Assembly (NCBI RefSeq): GCF_019334725.1
Contig: NZ_CP079818.1
Coordinates: forward strand, 1,736,001-1,800,000
Reading direction: 5' to 3'
Length of the DNA stretch: 64,000 nucleotides
From: Neisseria perflava
GTDB lineage: Bacteria; Pseudomonadota; Gammaproteobacteria; Burkholderiales; Neisseriaceae
The notes below the pieces were generated by a model. It saw nothing but the letters and a program-made list of their open reading frames with translations, was not told where the DNA came from and made no database searches. Below, in pieces: positions 1 through 8,098 of the stretch (its first letter is position 1; every line of letters begins with the position of its first letter). A program made the translations under genes and the position numbers.

Positions 1-446
1 GGTTTGACTTCGTAAACCAAACAATACGCCATGCGTGTGCGCAAGTCTTCGCGGATAACGAGTTGCTGCGGCGTATATTCGGAACTCAAAAGCAAAAAGC
101 CTTTGCTGCTGTTGCGGAAGCGGTTGAAGATGGCAAACAGTAAAGCCTGTTCTTCATTGTTAAGCTTTTCGATTTGGTCAATGGCGAGATATTCCGCATC
201 CAACGCGGCTTCTGTCAGCGGCGTGGCGGCGGCATCAATATAAATAGCATTTCGTCCGGCATCGAGCGCCTGTGCAACCCACGCCCGCAAGAGATGACTT
301 TTGCCTGCGCCCTCTTCGCCCCACACATAGATAAATTGCCCATGTTTGTGCTGCAACACATACACCAGCTCGGCATTTTCTGTTCCCAGAAATTTGTCGA
401 AGCCGGGATAATCATGGCTGGCAAAATCGAAGATGAGCTGGTTCAC
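1..446 (-). CDS. hda: DnaA regulatory inactivator Hda homologue (C-terminus outside window)
   Basis: The first 148 codons of a small DnaA-family AAA+ protein are visible; the rest runs off the left edge. After the start come residues reading VNQLIFDFASHDYPGFDKF, then a P-loop-like GEEGAGKSHLLRAW and a sensor-like LLLSSEYTPQQL stretch. Hda proteins are short relatives of DnaA that, with the sliding clamp, stimulate ATP hydrolysis by DnaA after initiation. The start is taken as the GTG at 444-446, because an in-frame stop lies eleven codons upstream and no ATG fits; the ribosome site in front is weak. The clamp-binding motif QLIFDF at the extreme N-terminus supports Hda and this start. A plain DnaA-like ATPase is the alternative. 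Confidence 0.85.
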   Translation of the reverse strand, partial: MNQLIFDFASHDYPGFDKFLGTENAELVYVLQHKHGQFIYVWGEEGAGKSHLLRAWVAQALDAGRNAIYIDAAATPLTEAALDAEYLAIDQIEKLNNEEQALLFAIFNRFRNSSKGFLLLSSEYTPQQLVIREDLRTRMAYCLVYEVK

Positions 447-514
447 AAAGGCGCACCGGTTAGGTTGAAATCGGCTTTATTTTACGTTGTTTTGCCGTTC
501 ATCATCAAGGATAA

Positions 515-657
515 AGGCCGTCTGAAGCCTATACCTGCAACATATCTGCACTTCTAAACATATCTTGACGCGCTTACGGCATTGGTTTTATTCCGCTTTG
601 GTTTTACAATGTCGAACTTCTCGCCGAAACATTTGTCTGTTCTTTTTCAGACGGCCT
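515..657. repeat. Two DUS in the hda-dedA spacer
   Basis: AGGCCGTCTGAA lies at 515-526 and its reverse complement at 646-657, 119 bases apart, so they do not form a tight hairpin. The second is followed by a T-rich run just before the dedA start. Apart from these I see no gene in the 230-base divergent spacer between hda and dedA. Confidence 0.85.
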
Positions 658-676
658 TTTTATTTGGGGAACCTTA

Positions 677-1315
677 GTGATTTCTACCCTTATTGATTTC
701 ATCCTCCATATCGACCAACACCTTGTCCACCTCTCCGCCCAATACGGCCCGTGGATTTACGTGATTTTGTTTGTTGTGATTTTCTGCGAAACCGGTTTGG
801 TTGTAACGCCATTTTTACCCGGCGACTCGCTGCTGTTTGCTGCCGGCGGTATTGCGGCCATCGGCGGCATGAACATCCACGTCATGGTATTGCTGCTCTT
901 AGCGGCCGCCATTTTAGGCGATGCGGCCAACTTTATGATTGGCAAGTATTTTGGACAAAAACTGTTTGCCAACCCGGATTCCAAAATTTTCCGTCGTTCA
1001 TATTTGGAAAAAACCCATGCGTTTTATGAAAAACACGGCGGCAAAACCATCATCATTGCCCGCTTTGTGCCGATTGTGCGGACGTTTGCGCCATTTGTCG
1101 CCGGTATGGGCGATATGCACTACGCGACGTTTATCCGTTACAACATTATCGGCGCGGTGTTGTGGGTATTGTCGTTTTCCTATGCAGGCTACTTCTTCGC
1201 CAATATCCCCGTCGTCAAAAACAATCTGGGCTTAGTCATGGCGGCAATCATCGTGATTTCGATTTTACCTGCGGTAGTCGAAGTCGTCCGCGCCAAACTT
1301 AACGCCAAAAAATAA
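677..1315 (+). CDS. DedA family inner-membrane protein
   Basis: A 212-residue DedA/SNARE-associated family protein. Family hallmarks are visible: an acidic residue followed by the TPFLPGDSLLF loop near residues 42-55, a second conserved patch ARFVPIVRTFAPFVAG near 133-148, and four to five hydrophobic segments including a C-terminal one. DedA proteins are flippase-type or proton-motive-force-linked membrane proteins; some translocate undecaprenyl phosphate or phospholipid. The GTG at 677 is the only start giving the normal N-terminus, with GGGGA some eight bases upstream. It stands 46 bases before patA on the same strand and may be cotranscribed. The specific substrate cannot be read from the sequence. 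Confidence 0.9.
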   Translation: MISTLIDFILHIDQHLVHLSAQYGPWIYVILFVVIFCETGLVVTPFLPGDSLLFAAGGIAAIGGMNIHVMVLLLLAAAILGDAANFMIGKYFGQKLFANPDSKIFRRSYLEKTHAFYEKHGGKTIIIARFVPIVRTFAPFVAGMGDMHYATFIRYNIIGAVLWVLSFSYAGYFFANIPVVKNNLGLVMAAIIVISILPAVVEVVRAKLNAKK

Positions 1316-1361
1316 CAATCAATCGAAAAGTTTGAAAGTTTAAACACATCAAGGAATTGTC

Positions 1362-2798
1362 ATGCCGTTGTTGTCTATTGAGTTTGCGGTATTCTTTATC
1401 GTATTTTTGCCGCTGTACTGGGCATTTGCACGTTTGCCGCAAGTTCAAAACGTTTTACTTTTGGTTGCCGGACTGGGCTGGCTTTACCGTATCGACCCCA
1501 TCTTTGCCGCGCTGATTTTGGTTTACTCGTCTGTGGTTTACCTGGTCAGCGTGCTGATGTTTTCTGAAAACGAGCATATCCGCAAATTTTGGCTGGGTTG
1601 CGGTATTTTGGCGGCATTGACTGTTTTGTGTTTCTTCAAATACTTCGACTTTTTCCGCCCGATTATTCAGCAATATACAGGACAAAGCGCCGTCATCGAC
1701 ATCCTTTTGCCTCTGGGCTTGTCTTATTACACTTTCCAATCGCTGGCTTACTTGGTGTATTGCTACCGTGAGCCTAAGGGAGAGCGTTTTGAATGGCACG
1801 AGCTCCTACTGCATCTGAGCTTCTTCCCCACCATCACATCCGGCCCGATTATCCGTGCAGCCGCTTTTAAAAGCATAGATGGCGAACAAGCAGGCGCATT
1901 GGTGCAAATCCGCACCAAACAGGCACGCCAGCTGATTTATCCGGCTTTGGCGGTTGGCCTGATTATGTTGGGCATTGCCAAAAAGTGGTGGCTTGCCGGC
2001 GTATTAGCGGAAGGTTGGGTATCGCCTGTTTTTGAAAATCCGGCTCAGTTCGACGGCTGGGGCGTTCTGTCTGCGATTTATGGCTACACCTTCCAACTCT
2101 TTTTCGACTTTTCCGGCTACTCAGATTTGGTCATCGGCTTGGCCATGCTGCTCGGCTTCCAACTGCCGAAAAACTTTGCCGCGCCGCTTCGCGCCATCAA
2201 CATCCGCGACTTCTGGGACAGATGGCATATCAGCCTGTCCACTTGGATTCGCGACTATATCTATATCCCTTTGGGCGGCAGCAAAAAAGGCTTCGGCCGC
2301 ACCCAGCTCAATCTGATGATTGCTATGTTGCTTTCCGGCATTTGGCATGGCTATGGCTGGAGCTTTTTAATTTGGGGCGCGCTGCACGGTGCGGCTTTAG
2401 TATTCCTTAACTGCGGCGATAAAATCGTCGGCCGCAATGCCTTAGGCCGTCTGAAAATCGGCAAACCGCTTGCCTGGCTGTTTACTTTCCATTTCGTTTG
2501 TTTCGCTTTTGTCGTGTTCAACAGCGCAACGCTTGCCGATACGGAAATGCTGTTCAGCGCATTATTTGCCAATGACAAAGGTTGGAACGCGCCTCTGCCG
2601 ACCGACCTCATGTTGCTGGGTGCATTTGCGATGATGCTTTTGCTGTACCCGTATTTGCTTCGCTTATTTGAAGCATCGGTAAAAGGCTTGGACAAACTGC
2701 CTGCATGGCTGTGGTTTATCCCCATCACGCTGATCCTCGCCCTGATTATCGTCTTCGCCCCGTCCGGTATTCCCGGCTTTATTTACGCCAACTTCTAA
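1362..2798 (+). CDS. patA: Peptidoglycan O-acetyltransferase PatA (MBOAT family)
   Basis: A 478-residue polytopic MBOAT protein resembling AlgI and neisserial PatA. The conserved core is visible: the DFWDRWHISLSTWIRDYIYIPLGG block and then SGIWHGYGW with the presumed catalytic His near residue 329, with another His near 342 (GALHG). PatA moves an acetyl group across the cytoplasmic membrane so that PatB can put it on the C6 hydroxyl of N-acetylmuramic acid, which blocks lysozyme and lytic transglycosylases. AAGGAA sits six bases before the ATG. patB starts 10 bases downstream and ape1 overlaps patB, so the three form one operon. Its place in this trio argues against an alginate-type acetylase. 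Confidence 0.93.
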   Translation: MPLLSIEFAVFFIVFLPLYWAFARLPQVQNVLLLVAGLGWLYRIDPIFAALILVYSSVVYLVSVLMFSENEHIRKFWLGCGILAALTVLCFFKYFDFFRPIIQQYTGQSAVIDILLPLGLSYYTFQSLAYLVYCYREPKGERFEWHELLLHLSFFPTITSGPIIRAAAFKSIDGEQAGALVQIRTKQARQLIYPALAVGLIMLGIAKKWWLAGVLAEGWVSPVFENPAQFDGWGVLSAIYGYTFQLFFDFSGYSDLVIGLAMLLGFQLPKNFAAPLRAINIRDFWDRWHISLSTWIRDYIYIPLGGSKKGFGRTQLNLMIAMLLSGIWHGYGWSFLIWGALHGAALVFLNCGDKIVGRNALGRLKIGKPLAWLFTFHFVCFAFVVFNSATLADTEMLFSALFANDKGWNAPLPTDLMLLGAFAMMLLLYPYLLRLFEASVKGLDKLPAWLWFIPITLILALIIVFAPSGIPGFIYANF

Positions 2799-2808
2799 GG
2801 AGCAGAAC

Positions 2809-3837
2809 ATGAAACGCTTTATCTCCCTGTTTGTTTCGATTCTGCTCAGTGCGGTTGCGCTGACGTGGTTTGCCCAAAACTCCATCAATGCCTATTGGCA
2901 GCAAACCTATCATGAAAACAGTCCGCTTGAGCCTTTATCCGAATACGCTTGGTGGCGTATCGGTGCGGATTGGCAACAAAAAGCCTACGAATTTTCAGAC
3001 GGCCTGAAAGCTTCGCTGGAAGCAGAAGACACTTTGGCTTCGGAAGACTCTGGCATTGAAACAACAAGGTCGTCTGAAAATACGGAAAACATTGAAGTAT
3101 CCGACAATCAAAAAGACTCTGCTGCTTCCGATGCGGCTAACAATACAGATACCGCAGCCAGCGAGCCAAGCAATCAGGCTGATCAGTCGGCAACACAGGT
3201 CGTGTTGAAAAAAGGCAACAAAGTTTTCTTTGCCGGCGACTCACTGATGCAGGGCGTTGCACCTTTCGTACAAAAACACCTCAAGCAAGAATATGGCGTA
3301 CAATCGGTCAACCTCAGCAAACAAAGTACCGGTTTGTCCTACCCCAATTTCTTCGACTGGCCGAAAACCATCGAACAAACTTTGCAAAAAGAACCCGATA
3401 TCCGCGTTTTGGTTGTATTCTTAGGCCCCAACGACCCTTGGGATTTCCCGATGGGTAAAAAATACCTGAAATTCGCCTCCCCCGAATGGGAGGCAGAATA
3501 CCTCAACCGCGTCCGCCGTATTCTTGATGCAGCCTCCACACATGATGTCCAAGTCATTTGGCTGGGCATTCCTTACATGAAAAAAGCCAAGCTCAACGAA
3601 CAGATGCGCTACCTCGACAAAATCCTGTCGGGTACGGTGTCGCCTCAAGCCATTTGGCTGCCGACTGACAAACTGTTGAGCAATGGCGCAGAAGAATATG
3701 CCGACTCTGTCAAAGTAGATGGAAAAATCATCCGTTACCGCAGCAAGGACGGCATTCACTTTTCCGCAGAAGGCCAAAAACTATTGGCCGAAAAAATTAT
3801 GGAAAAAATTAATTTTACACACGATACACAACCATGA
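2809..3837 (+). CDS. patB: Peptidoglycan O-acetyltransferase PatB (SGNH family, periplasmic)
   Basis: A 342-residue protein with an N-terminal membrane anchor (residues 4-25), a low-complexity Ser/Asp/Asn-rich linker (about 80-130) and an SGNH hydrolase-fold domain. The catalytic triad is readable: Ser145 in FAGDSLMQG, and Asp314 and His317 in DGIHF. PatB takes acetyl groups delivered by PatA and esterifies MurNAc residues in the periplasm. AAGGAG lies seven bases upstream of the ATG. The stop codon overlaps the ape1 start as ATGA. Two DUS-type words are embedded in the coding region before and within the linker (2994-3005, and an AGGTCGTCTGAA variant at 3067-3078). Confidence 0.92.
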   Translation: MKRFISLFVSILLSAVALTWFAQNSINAYWQQTYHENSPLEPLSEYAWWRIGADWQQKAYEFSDGLKASLEAEDTLASEDSGIETTRSSENTENIEVSDNQKDSAASDAANNTDTAASEPSNQADQSATQVVLKKGNKVFFAGDSLMQGVAPFVQKHLKQEYGVQSVNLSKQSTGLSYPNFFDWPKTIEQTLQKEPDIRVLVVFLGPNDPWDFPMGKKYLKFASPEWEAEYLNRVRRILDAASTHDVQVIWLGIPYMKKAKLNEQMRYLDKILSGTVSPQAIWLPTDKLLSNGAEEYADSVKVDGKIIRYRSKDGIHFSAEGQKLLAEKIMEKINFTHDTQP

Positions 3838-4946
3838 AATTTAATAAAACCTTACTCCTCACACTTCTCGCACTCCCTATTACCGCCTGCGCAACCAATG
3901 ACGGCCTGTTAAGCAACTACGGCTCCAACCGCCCTGCCTGGCTGAATAAACTGCAACAGCTCAACAATACTTCAGACGGCAAGTTTCGCATCATCCAAGT
4001 TGGCGACTCCCACACCGCCGGCGACTATTTCACCGACCGCCTGCGTCGCCGTTTGCAACAACAATGGGGCAACGGCGGCATCGGTTGGGTTTACCCCAAC
4101 ACCGTCAAAGGCCAGCGCATGGCAACCGTCCGTTACAGCGGCAGCGGTTGGAACACCATCAGCAGCCGCAAATCACACAGCGATTTTTCTTTCGGCGGTA
4201 TTGAAGCACGCGCCGATGGCGGCAGCATTACCTTAAGCGCAGCCGACGGCAGCATGGATATGCAACAAATCTCCATTTTCGGCAAACCGGTTTGGTCAGA
4301 GCAAACCCTGACCGTCAACGGCCGCGAAATCCCTGCCACACAAAACGGTTGGCAACTGCTGCGTACCAATGCTTCCCTGCCGATGACCCTCAGCAGCAGC
4401 ATGCCTTGGCAAATCGGTTTCATTAATATCGAACGCCCCGGACGCGGCGTAACCGTTTCCGCCATGGGCATCAACGGCGCGCAGTTATCCCAATGGTCAA
4501 AATGGCGGCCCGGTATGTGGGAAGATTTGGCACAAACCAAAGCCGATTTAATCATCCTTGCCTACGGTACCAATGAAGCCTTTTCCGGCAACCTCGATAT
4601 TTCCTCTACCGAGCGGACATGGCGCAATTACATCCGTCAAATCAAAAACACCCTGCCTAACGCAGGTATCCTGATCCTCGGCGCTCCGGAATCTTTGAAA
4701 ACTGCCTACGGCAGCTGCGGCAACCGTCCAGTCTTACTCAGCGAAGTACAACAAATGCAGCAACGCGTTGCCCATGACGAAAAAATCATGTTCTGGTCTT
4801 GGCAGGATGCGATGGGCGGGGCATGCAGCATGAAAAACTGGATGGCTCAAGGCTTGGCAGCCAAAGACGGCGTCCACTTCTCTGCACAAGGTTATGAAAC
4901 TGCAGCCGATAAGCTTGCCGACAGCCTGATCCGCTTTGCTCAATAA
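3834..4946 (+). CDS. ape1: O-acetylpeptidoglycan esterase Ape1 (lipoprotein)
   Basis: A 370-residue SGNH esterase with a lipoprotein signal; the lipobox ITAC places the lipidated Cys at residue 19. Block I is VGDSHTAGD with nucleophile Ser59, and the DGVHF motif supplies Asp345 and His348. A long insertion of about 150 residues between block I and the remaining SGNH blocks is typical of neisserial Ape1, where it folds as a carbohydrate-binding module. It removes the acetyl groups added by PatA/PatB, allowing lytic transglycosylases to act. It overlaps patB by four bases, suggesting translational coupling, so acetylation and deacetylation enzymes are co-expressed. Confidence 0.92.
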   Translation: MKFNKTLLLTLLALPITACATNDGLLSNYGSNRPAWLNKLQQLNNTSDGKFRIIQVGDSHTAGDYFTDRLRRRLQQQWGNGGIGWVYPNTVKGQRMATVRYSGSGWNTISSRKSHSDFSFGGIEARADGGSITLSAADGSMDMQQISIFGKPVWSEQTLTVNGREIPATQNGWQLLRTNASLPMTLSSSMPWQIGFINIERPGRGVTVSAMGINGAQLSQWSKWRPGMWEDLAQTKADLIILAYGTNEAFSGNLDISSTERTWRNYIRQIKNTLPNAGILILGAPESLKTAYGSCGNRPVLLSEVQQMQQRVAHDEKIMFWSWQDAMGGACSMKNWMAQGLAAKDGVHFSAQGYETAADKLADSLIRFAQ

Positions 4947-4987
4947 ATTGGCCAAGGCCTAAGTGTTTTTCATTAACAGCACATAAA

Positions 4988-5019
4988 AGGCCGTCTGAAA
5001 TTAATATTTCAGACGGCCT
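4988..5019. terminator. DUS inverted-pair terminator between ape1 and lemA
   Basis: AGGCCGTCTGAA at 4988-4999 and its reverse complement at 5008-5019 form a stem with an eight-base loop, followed by T-runs on both strands. It serves two convergent genes. Confidence 0.9.
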
Positions 5020-5055
5020 TTTGTTTATCGCTTATTCAGCAAACTGCTTATTTTT

Positions 5056-5646
5056 TTAAGCCAACATATTGCTGCTCATGCGTTGCGTTTGGTTTTCCGT
5101 AAAATGAACCAATCTTGCCTGCCTGTCAAAACCTAATGGCTTGGCGACAAGGCGGTTGGGCAGCTTGTTTAAATGATGGTTGTAGCTTCCGGCTCTGCGG
5201 TTGTAAGTGCGGCGTGCCGATGCAACTTCCGCCTCTGCTGCATCCAGCATTTCCATCAAACCGGCCAATTTCTCATCAGGATACTGTTTCAAAAGGCCTT
5301 TGACGGCAGTTTGCAATTTTTTCAGCGCATGATTCAATGCTGTTTCGGCTTCGCACAGATGTTTGATCTTGGATTCGGAAAATGTTTTGGCAGTTTGCGC
5401 CAATGCGGTTTCGACTTCGGCACACATCTGCTGAACGTTTCGATCCGATGCAATGCCCTGCTCTTGCAGGTGTTTGCTGTATGCATCCAATACATGACGG
5501 ACGGCCTGATGTCGGCAGTCAAGCGCAATGCGCAAAGAGACAAAGGATTCGCGACAGTCTTTTTTGCGGTCTTTCAACTGTTGTTTGAAATACAATAAGA
5601 CGGCGGCGATTGATACGAAAATAAGTGCAAGACTGATAATGCCCAT
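5056..5646 (-). CDS. LemA family protein
   Basis: A 196-residue protein with one N-terminal membrane segment (MGIISLALIFVSIAAVLLY) and a helical remainder. The C-terminal signature ARRTYNRRAGSYNHHLNKLP followed by AKPLGF matches the LemA family motif of a Tyr-Asn helix ending before a conserved Pro and Gly-Phe. Family function is not established. The start at 5644-5646 is chosen because AGGGA stands eight bases upstream and the signal anchor begins there; an in-frame ATG 22 codons upstream has no such support. The gene stands alone between an ape1-facing terminator and the metallophosphoesterase terminator. Confidence 0.82.
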   Translation of the reverse strand: MGIISLALIFVSIAAVLLYFKQQLKDRKKDCRESFVSLRIALDCRHQAVRHVLDAYSKHLQEQGIASDRNVQQMCAEVETALAQTAKTFSESKIKHLCEAETALNHALKKLQTAVKGLLKQYPDEKLAGLMEMLDAAEAEVASARRTYNRRAGSYNHHLNKLPNRLVAKPLGFDRQARLVHFTENQTQRMSSNMLA

Positions 5647-5743
5647 AGTGAGTTCCCTAGTTATGATGCCACTCATACCGGTGGCTGATTTTTTACATTG
5701 ATTATAATCCAATTTTAATATTTTTTCCCAATTTTCATAAAAA

Positions 5744-5768
5744 AGGCCGTCTAAAATTCAGACGGCCT
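5744..5768 (-). terminator. Imperfect DUS-pair terminator of the metallophosphoesterase gene
   Basis: AGGCCGTCTAAA (one base off) at 5744-5755 faces a perfect reverse DUS at 5757-5768. The arms almost touch, and an A-run on the plus strand gives a T-run in the minus transcript. Confidence 0.75.
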
Positions 5769-5786
5769 GAAGTTTATATTTCTATT

Positions 5787-6875
5787 TCAATGCTTTGACT
5801 TGATGTCGATAACCCACACTTCTGATTGCGAACCCAAACGAAGGGGAATGCCCCAGAAGCCGTAGCCCGAAGTGGTGAAAAAATGGCCGTTGCCGATCGC
5901 CTCATAACCGTAAGCAAGACGATAAAGCGTACGGACGATAAGGTTGGCAGGTGCAACTTGGCCGTTGTGGACATGGCCGGAGACCTGCACATCAATCGGC
6001 AGCCGGGCATGGGTTTCGATTGAAGTAGGACGGTGATCCATCAATAAAACCGGTAATTGGGTATTTTGACCTTCCAAAAGCTGCTCCGCACTGGGACGCT
6101 TGCGATCCAAATCATCGCTCCGCCCTACCAGCAACACACCATTCACTTCCAGAACCTGATTGGCCAAAACCGTCAAACCTGCCGCTTCCAATTCATGTTT
6201 GATACGCTTCTGATCGCGGAACCAGTCATGATTGCCCAAAGTGGCATAAACGCCCATCGGCGCAGTCAGCTTCTGCAAATGCGGTTTCATGTTTTCTTTA
6301 AGGTAGGCATCAACGGTATCGTCCATCAAATCCCCCGGCAGCAACACCATGTCGACTTTTTCCCGCTTCATGATGTCCGTTAGCTTGTCCAATTGACGCG
6401 CGCCAAACAAAATCCCCAAGTGCAAATCGCTGGCCACGCCGATACGCAGCGGCTTATCCATTTTCTTATTGATGAATACAGTCTGATGGCGAACAACAGG
6501 CGTATAGGCGTTATACATCCCAAAACCGAGCAAACCGGCCACAAACAAAGGCGCAAACAGCCGCAGGCTTCGTGACAGCAGTTGGCGTGCCATAAAACGG
6601 CGCAGCAAAAGATACAGGATAAATGTCGCCAGCGCGGCATACATCACAAACAGCAAGATCACCATCCAAAACGCCATCGCGCGGAATATTATATGTCCCA
6701 ACTCCAGCAGCAAACCGACCAACAAGCCGTTTGTAATGAAATAGGAAATACCCATCAGCCAACGTCTGCCGACTTTGCCAATCCAAGGCGCAAACAACCA
6801 TTGCAGCGAACGCCCGAGCCCGAATGTAAACACTTGCAACAGAATGACGCTCACAAAAAACATCTTGCCAAACAT
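5787..6875 (-). CDS. Membrane-anchored metallophosphoesterase (YaeI/YkuE type)
   Basis: A 362-residue protein with four to five hydrophobic segments in the first 120 residues and a calcineurin-like phosphoesterase domain from about 140. The metal-binding motifs appear in order: SDLHLG (Asp150, His152), PGDLMDD (Asp182), LGNHDW (Asn215, His216), a lone DH near 276 and SGHVHNGQ near 299. The domain probably faces the periplasm or cytoplasmic membrane surface. Members of this group hydrolyse phosphodiesters or lipid-linked phosphates; the substrate here is unknown. The ATG at 6873-6875 opens directly on the first hydrophobic helix. It is transcribed away from the divergent peroxidase gene. Confidence 0.87.
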   Translation of the reverse strand: MFGKMFFVSVILLQVFTFGLGRSLQWLFAPWIGKVGRRWLMGISYFITNGLLVGLLLELGHIIFRAMAFWMVILLFVMYAALATFILYLLLRRFMARQLLSRSLRLFAPLFVAGLLGFGMYNAYTPVVRHQTVFINKKMDKPLRIGVASDLHLGILFGARQLDKLTDIMKREKVDMVLLPGDLMDDTVDAYLKENMKPHLQKLTAPMGVYATLGNHDWFRDQKRIKHELEAAGLTVLANQVLEVNGVLLVGRSDDLDRKRPSAEQLLEGQNTQLPVLLMDHRPTSIETHARLPIDVQVSGHVHNGQVAPANLIVRTLYRLAYGYEAIGNGHFFTTSGYGFWGIPLRLGSQSEVWVIDIKSKH

Positions 6876-6910
6876 GCCTTTCCGCCCTAAAAAATCAAAA
6901 GGCAGATTTT

Positions 6911-6938
6911 AGGCCGTCTGAAACTTTCAGTGTATAAT
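6911..6938 (+). promoter_or_regulatory. DUS and -10 element upstream of the peroxidase gene
   Basis: A DUS at 6911-6922 is followed by a consensus TATAAT at 6933-6938, 41 bases before the chosen ATG. I see no convincing -35 box at 17 bases, and the DUS itself occupies that position. Confidence 0.5.
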
Positions 6939-6978
6939 CCCCCGCGTAAAAACCCATAATATTTTGAAAGGAATCATC

Positions 6979-7887
6979 ATGAGCCATCCCCAATCAGCCA
7001 TTATTCCTGATCACGCACAAGCCGGTATTTTTATCGAAGCAGACATTTCAGACGGCCGCAATGAAGACATCAAATCTGCCTGCCGTCTTTCTTTGGAGGC
7101 TCTGGCTAAACTGAAAACCCGTTTTCCGAATGATATTTTGGGTTTGACCATTGCCTTTGGCAGCCGCGCATGGCAATCGTTCGGCCATACTGACGAAGGC
7201 AGCGAAATCAAACCTTTCCCAGAATTGGGCAACGGCCTCGCACCCTCCACCCAACACGACCTCTATATCCACATTCAAGCCACCGAGCAAAAAGCCGCCT
7301 ACGCCTTGGCCCAATCTGTTTTCAGCGCATTCGGCGACAGCATCCGCGTAGCCACTGAAGAACACGGCCTGCGCCTGTATGAAGACCGCGGCTTGGACGG
7401 TTTTGTCGACGGTACGGAAAATCCGCAGGGCGATGACAATGTGCGCAATGTCGCCATTATTCCCGAAGGCAAGCCTGATGCCGGCGGCAGCTATGTTTTG
7501 CTGCAAAAATACCTGCACGATTTGAAAAAATGGGATGCCGTTCCCACTGCCGAACAAGAAGCCAGCGTTGGCCGCAGCAAAGAAACCAATGACGAATTCA
7601 GCAAAGACGTGCGCCTGCCAGATTCCCATCTCGGCCGCGTCAATGTTAAAGAAAACGGCGTTGGCCTGAAAATTGTCCGCCGCAGCCTACCCTTCGGCAA
7701 ACTCAGCGGCGAACATGGTTTGATGTTCACTTCCTATTGCAACACGCTGCACAATATTGAAGTTCAACTGCTCAATATGTTCGGCGAATCTGACGGCAAA
7801 ACCGACTTACTGCTGAAACATTTGTCTAAAGCCGTATCAGGTGCTTACTACTACGCACCTTCTGTCGAACGTTTGCAAAATCTTTAA
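6979..7887 (+). CDS. Dyp-type haem peroxidase (YfeX-like)
   Basis: A 302-residue member of the dye-decolourising peroxidase family. The GFVDGTENP motif holds the catalytic Asp144, His217 in PDSHLGR is the expected proximal haem ligand, and Arg234/235 in VRRSLPFG matches the distal Arg. No signal peptide is seen, so it is cytoplasmic, like the YfeX/EfeB-related cytoplasmic branch (E. coli YfeX has 299 residues). Proposed roles are peroxide-dependent oxidation of porphyrins or other substrates. The ATG at 6979 is preferred over an in-frame TTG five codons earlier because AAAGGA precedes it by seven bases. It is monocistronic with its own terminator. Confidence 0.9.
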   Translation: MSHPQSAIIPDHAQAGIFIEADISDGRNEDIKSACRLSLEALAKLKTRFPNDILGLTIAFGSRAWQSFGHTDEGSEIKPFPELGNGLAPSTQHDLYIHIQATEQKAAYALAQSVFSAFGDSIRVATEEHGLRLYEDRGLDGFVDGTENPQGDDNVRNVAIIPEGKPDAGGSYVLLQKYLHDLKKWDAVPTAEQEASVGRSKETNDEFSKDVRLPDSHLGRVNVKENGVGLKIVRRSLPFGKLSGEHGLMFTSYCNTLHNIEVQLLNMFGESDGKTDLLLKHLSKAVSGAYYYAPSVERLQNL

Positions 7888-7895
7888 CGGCTCAA

Positions 7896-7937
7896 AGGCC
7901 GTCTGAAAAAAACCTGCCTTTTCAAAGGCAGGTTTTT
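7896..7937 (+). terminator. Terminator after the peroxidase gene
   Basis: A single DUS at 7896-7907 is followed by an independent hairpin: an 11-base stem AACCTGCCTTT (7911-7921) paired with 7924-7934, a two-base loop and a T-run. This one is not built from DUS arms. Confidence 0.88.
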
Positions 7938-8098
7938 GTTATTTAAATTCCCTTAATATTTTATGGTATTATCATAGAAATTTATCCCATCGTTGCTTAA
8001 TAAACCCTGATTACAGACAACGATAAAAACTGATACGCCCCAAGCAGCTATTTTCGATAAAATAAACCCAATTATTATCCCTATAAAATTACGACACC

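Noticed and set aside
174..557. Plus-strand open frame at the left edge (127 codons)
   Set aside because: It is antisense to hda, whose P-loop and clamp motif are clear.
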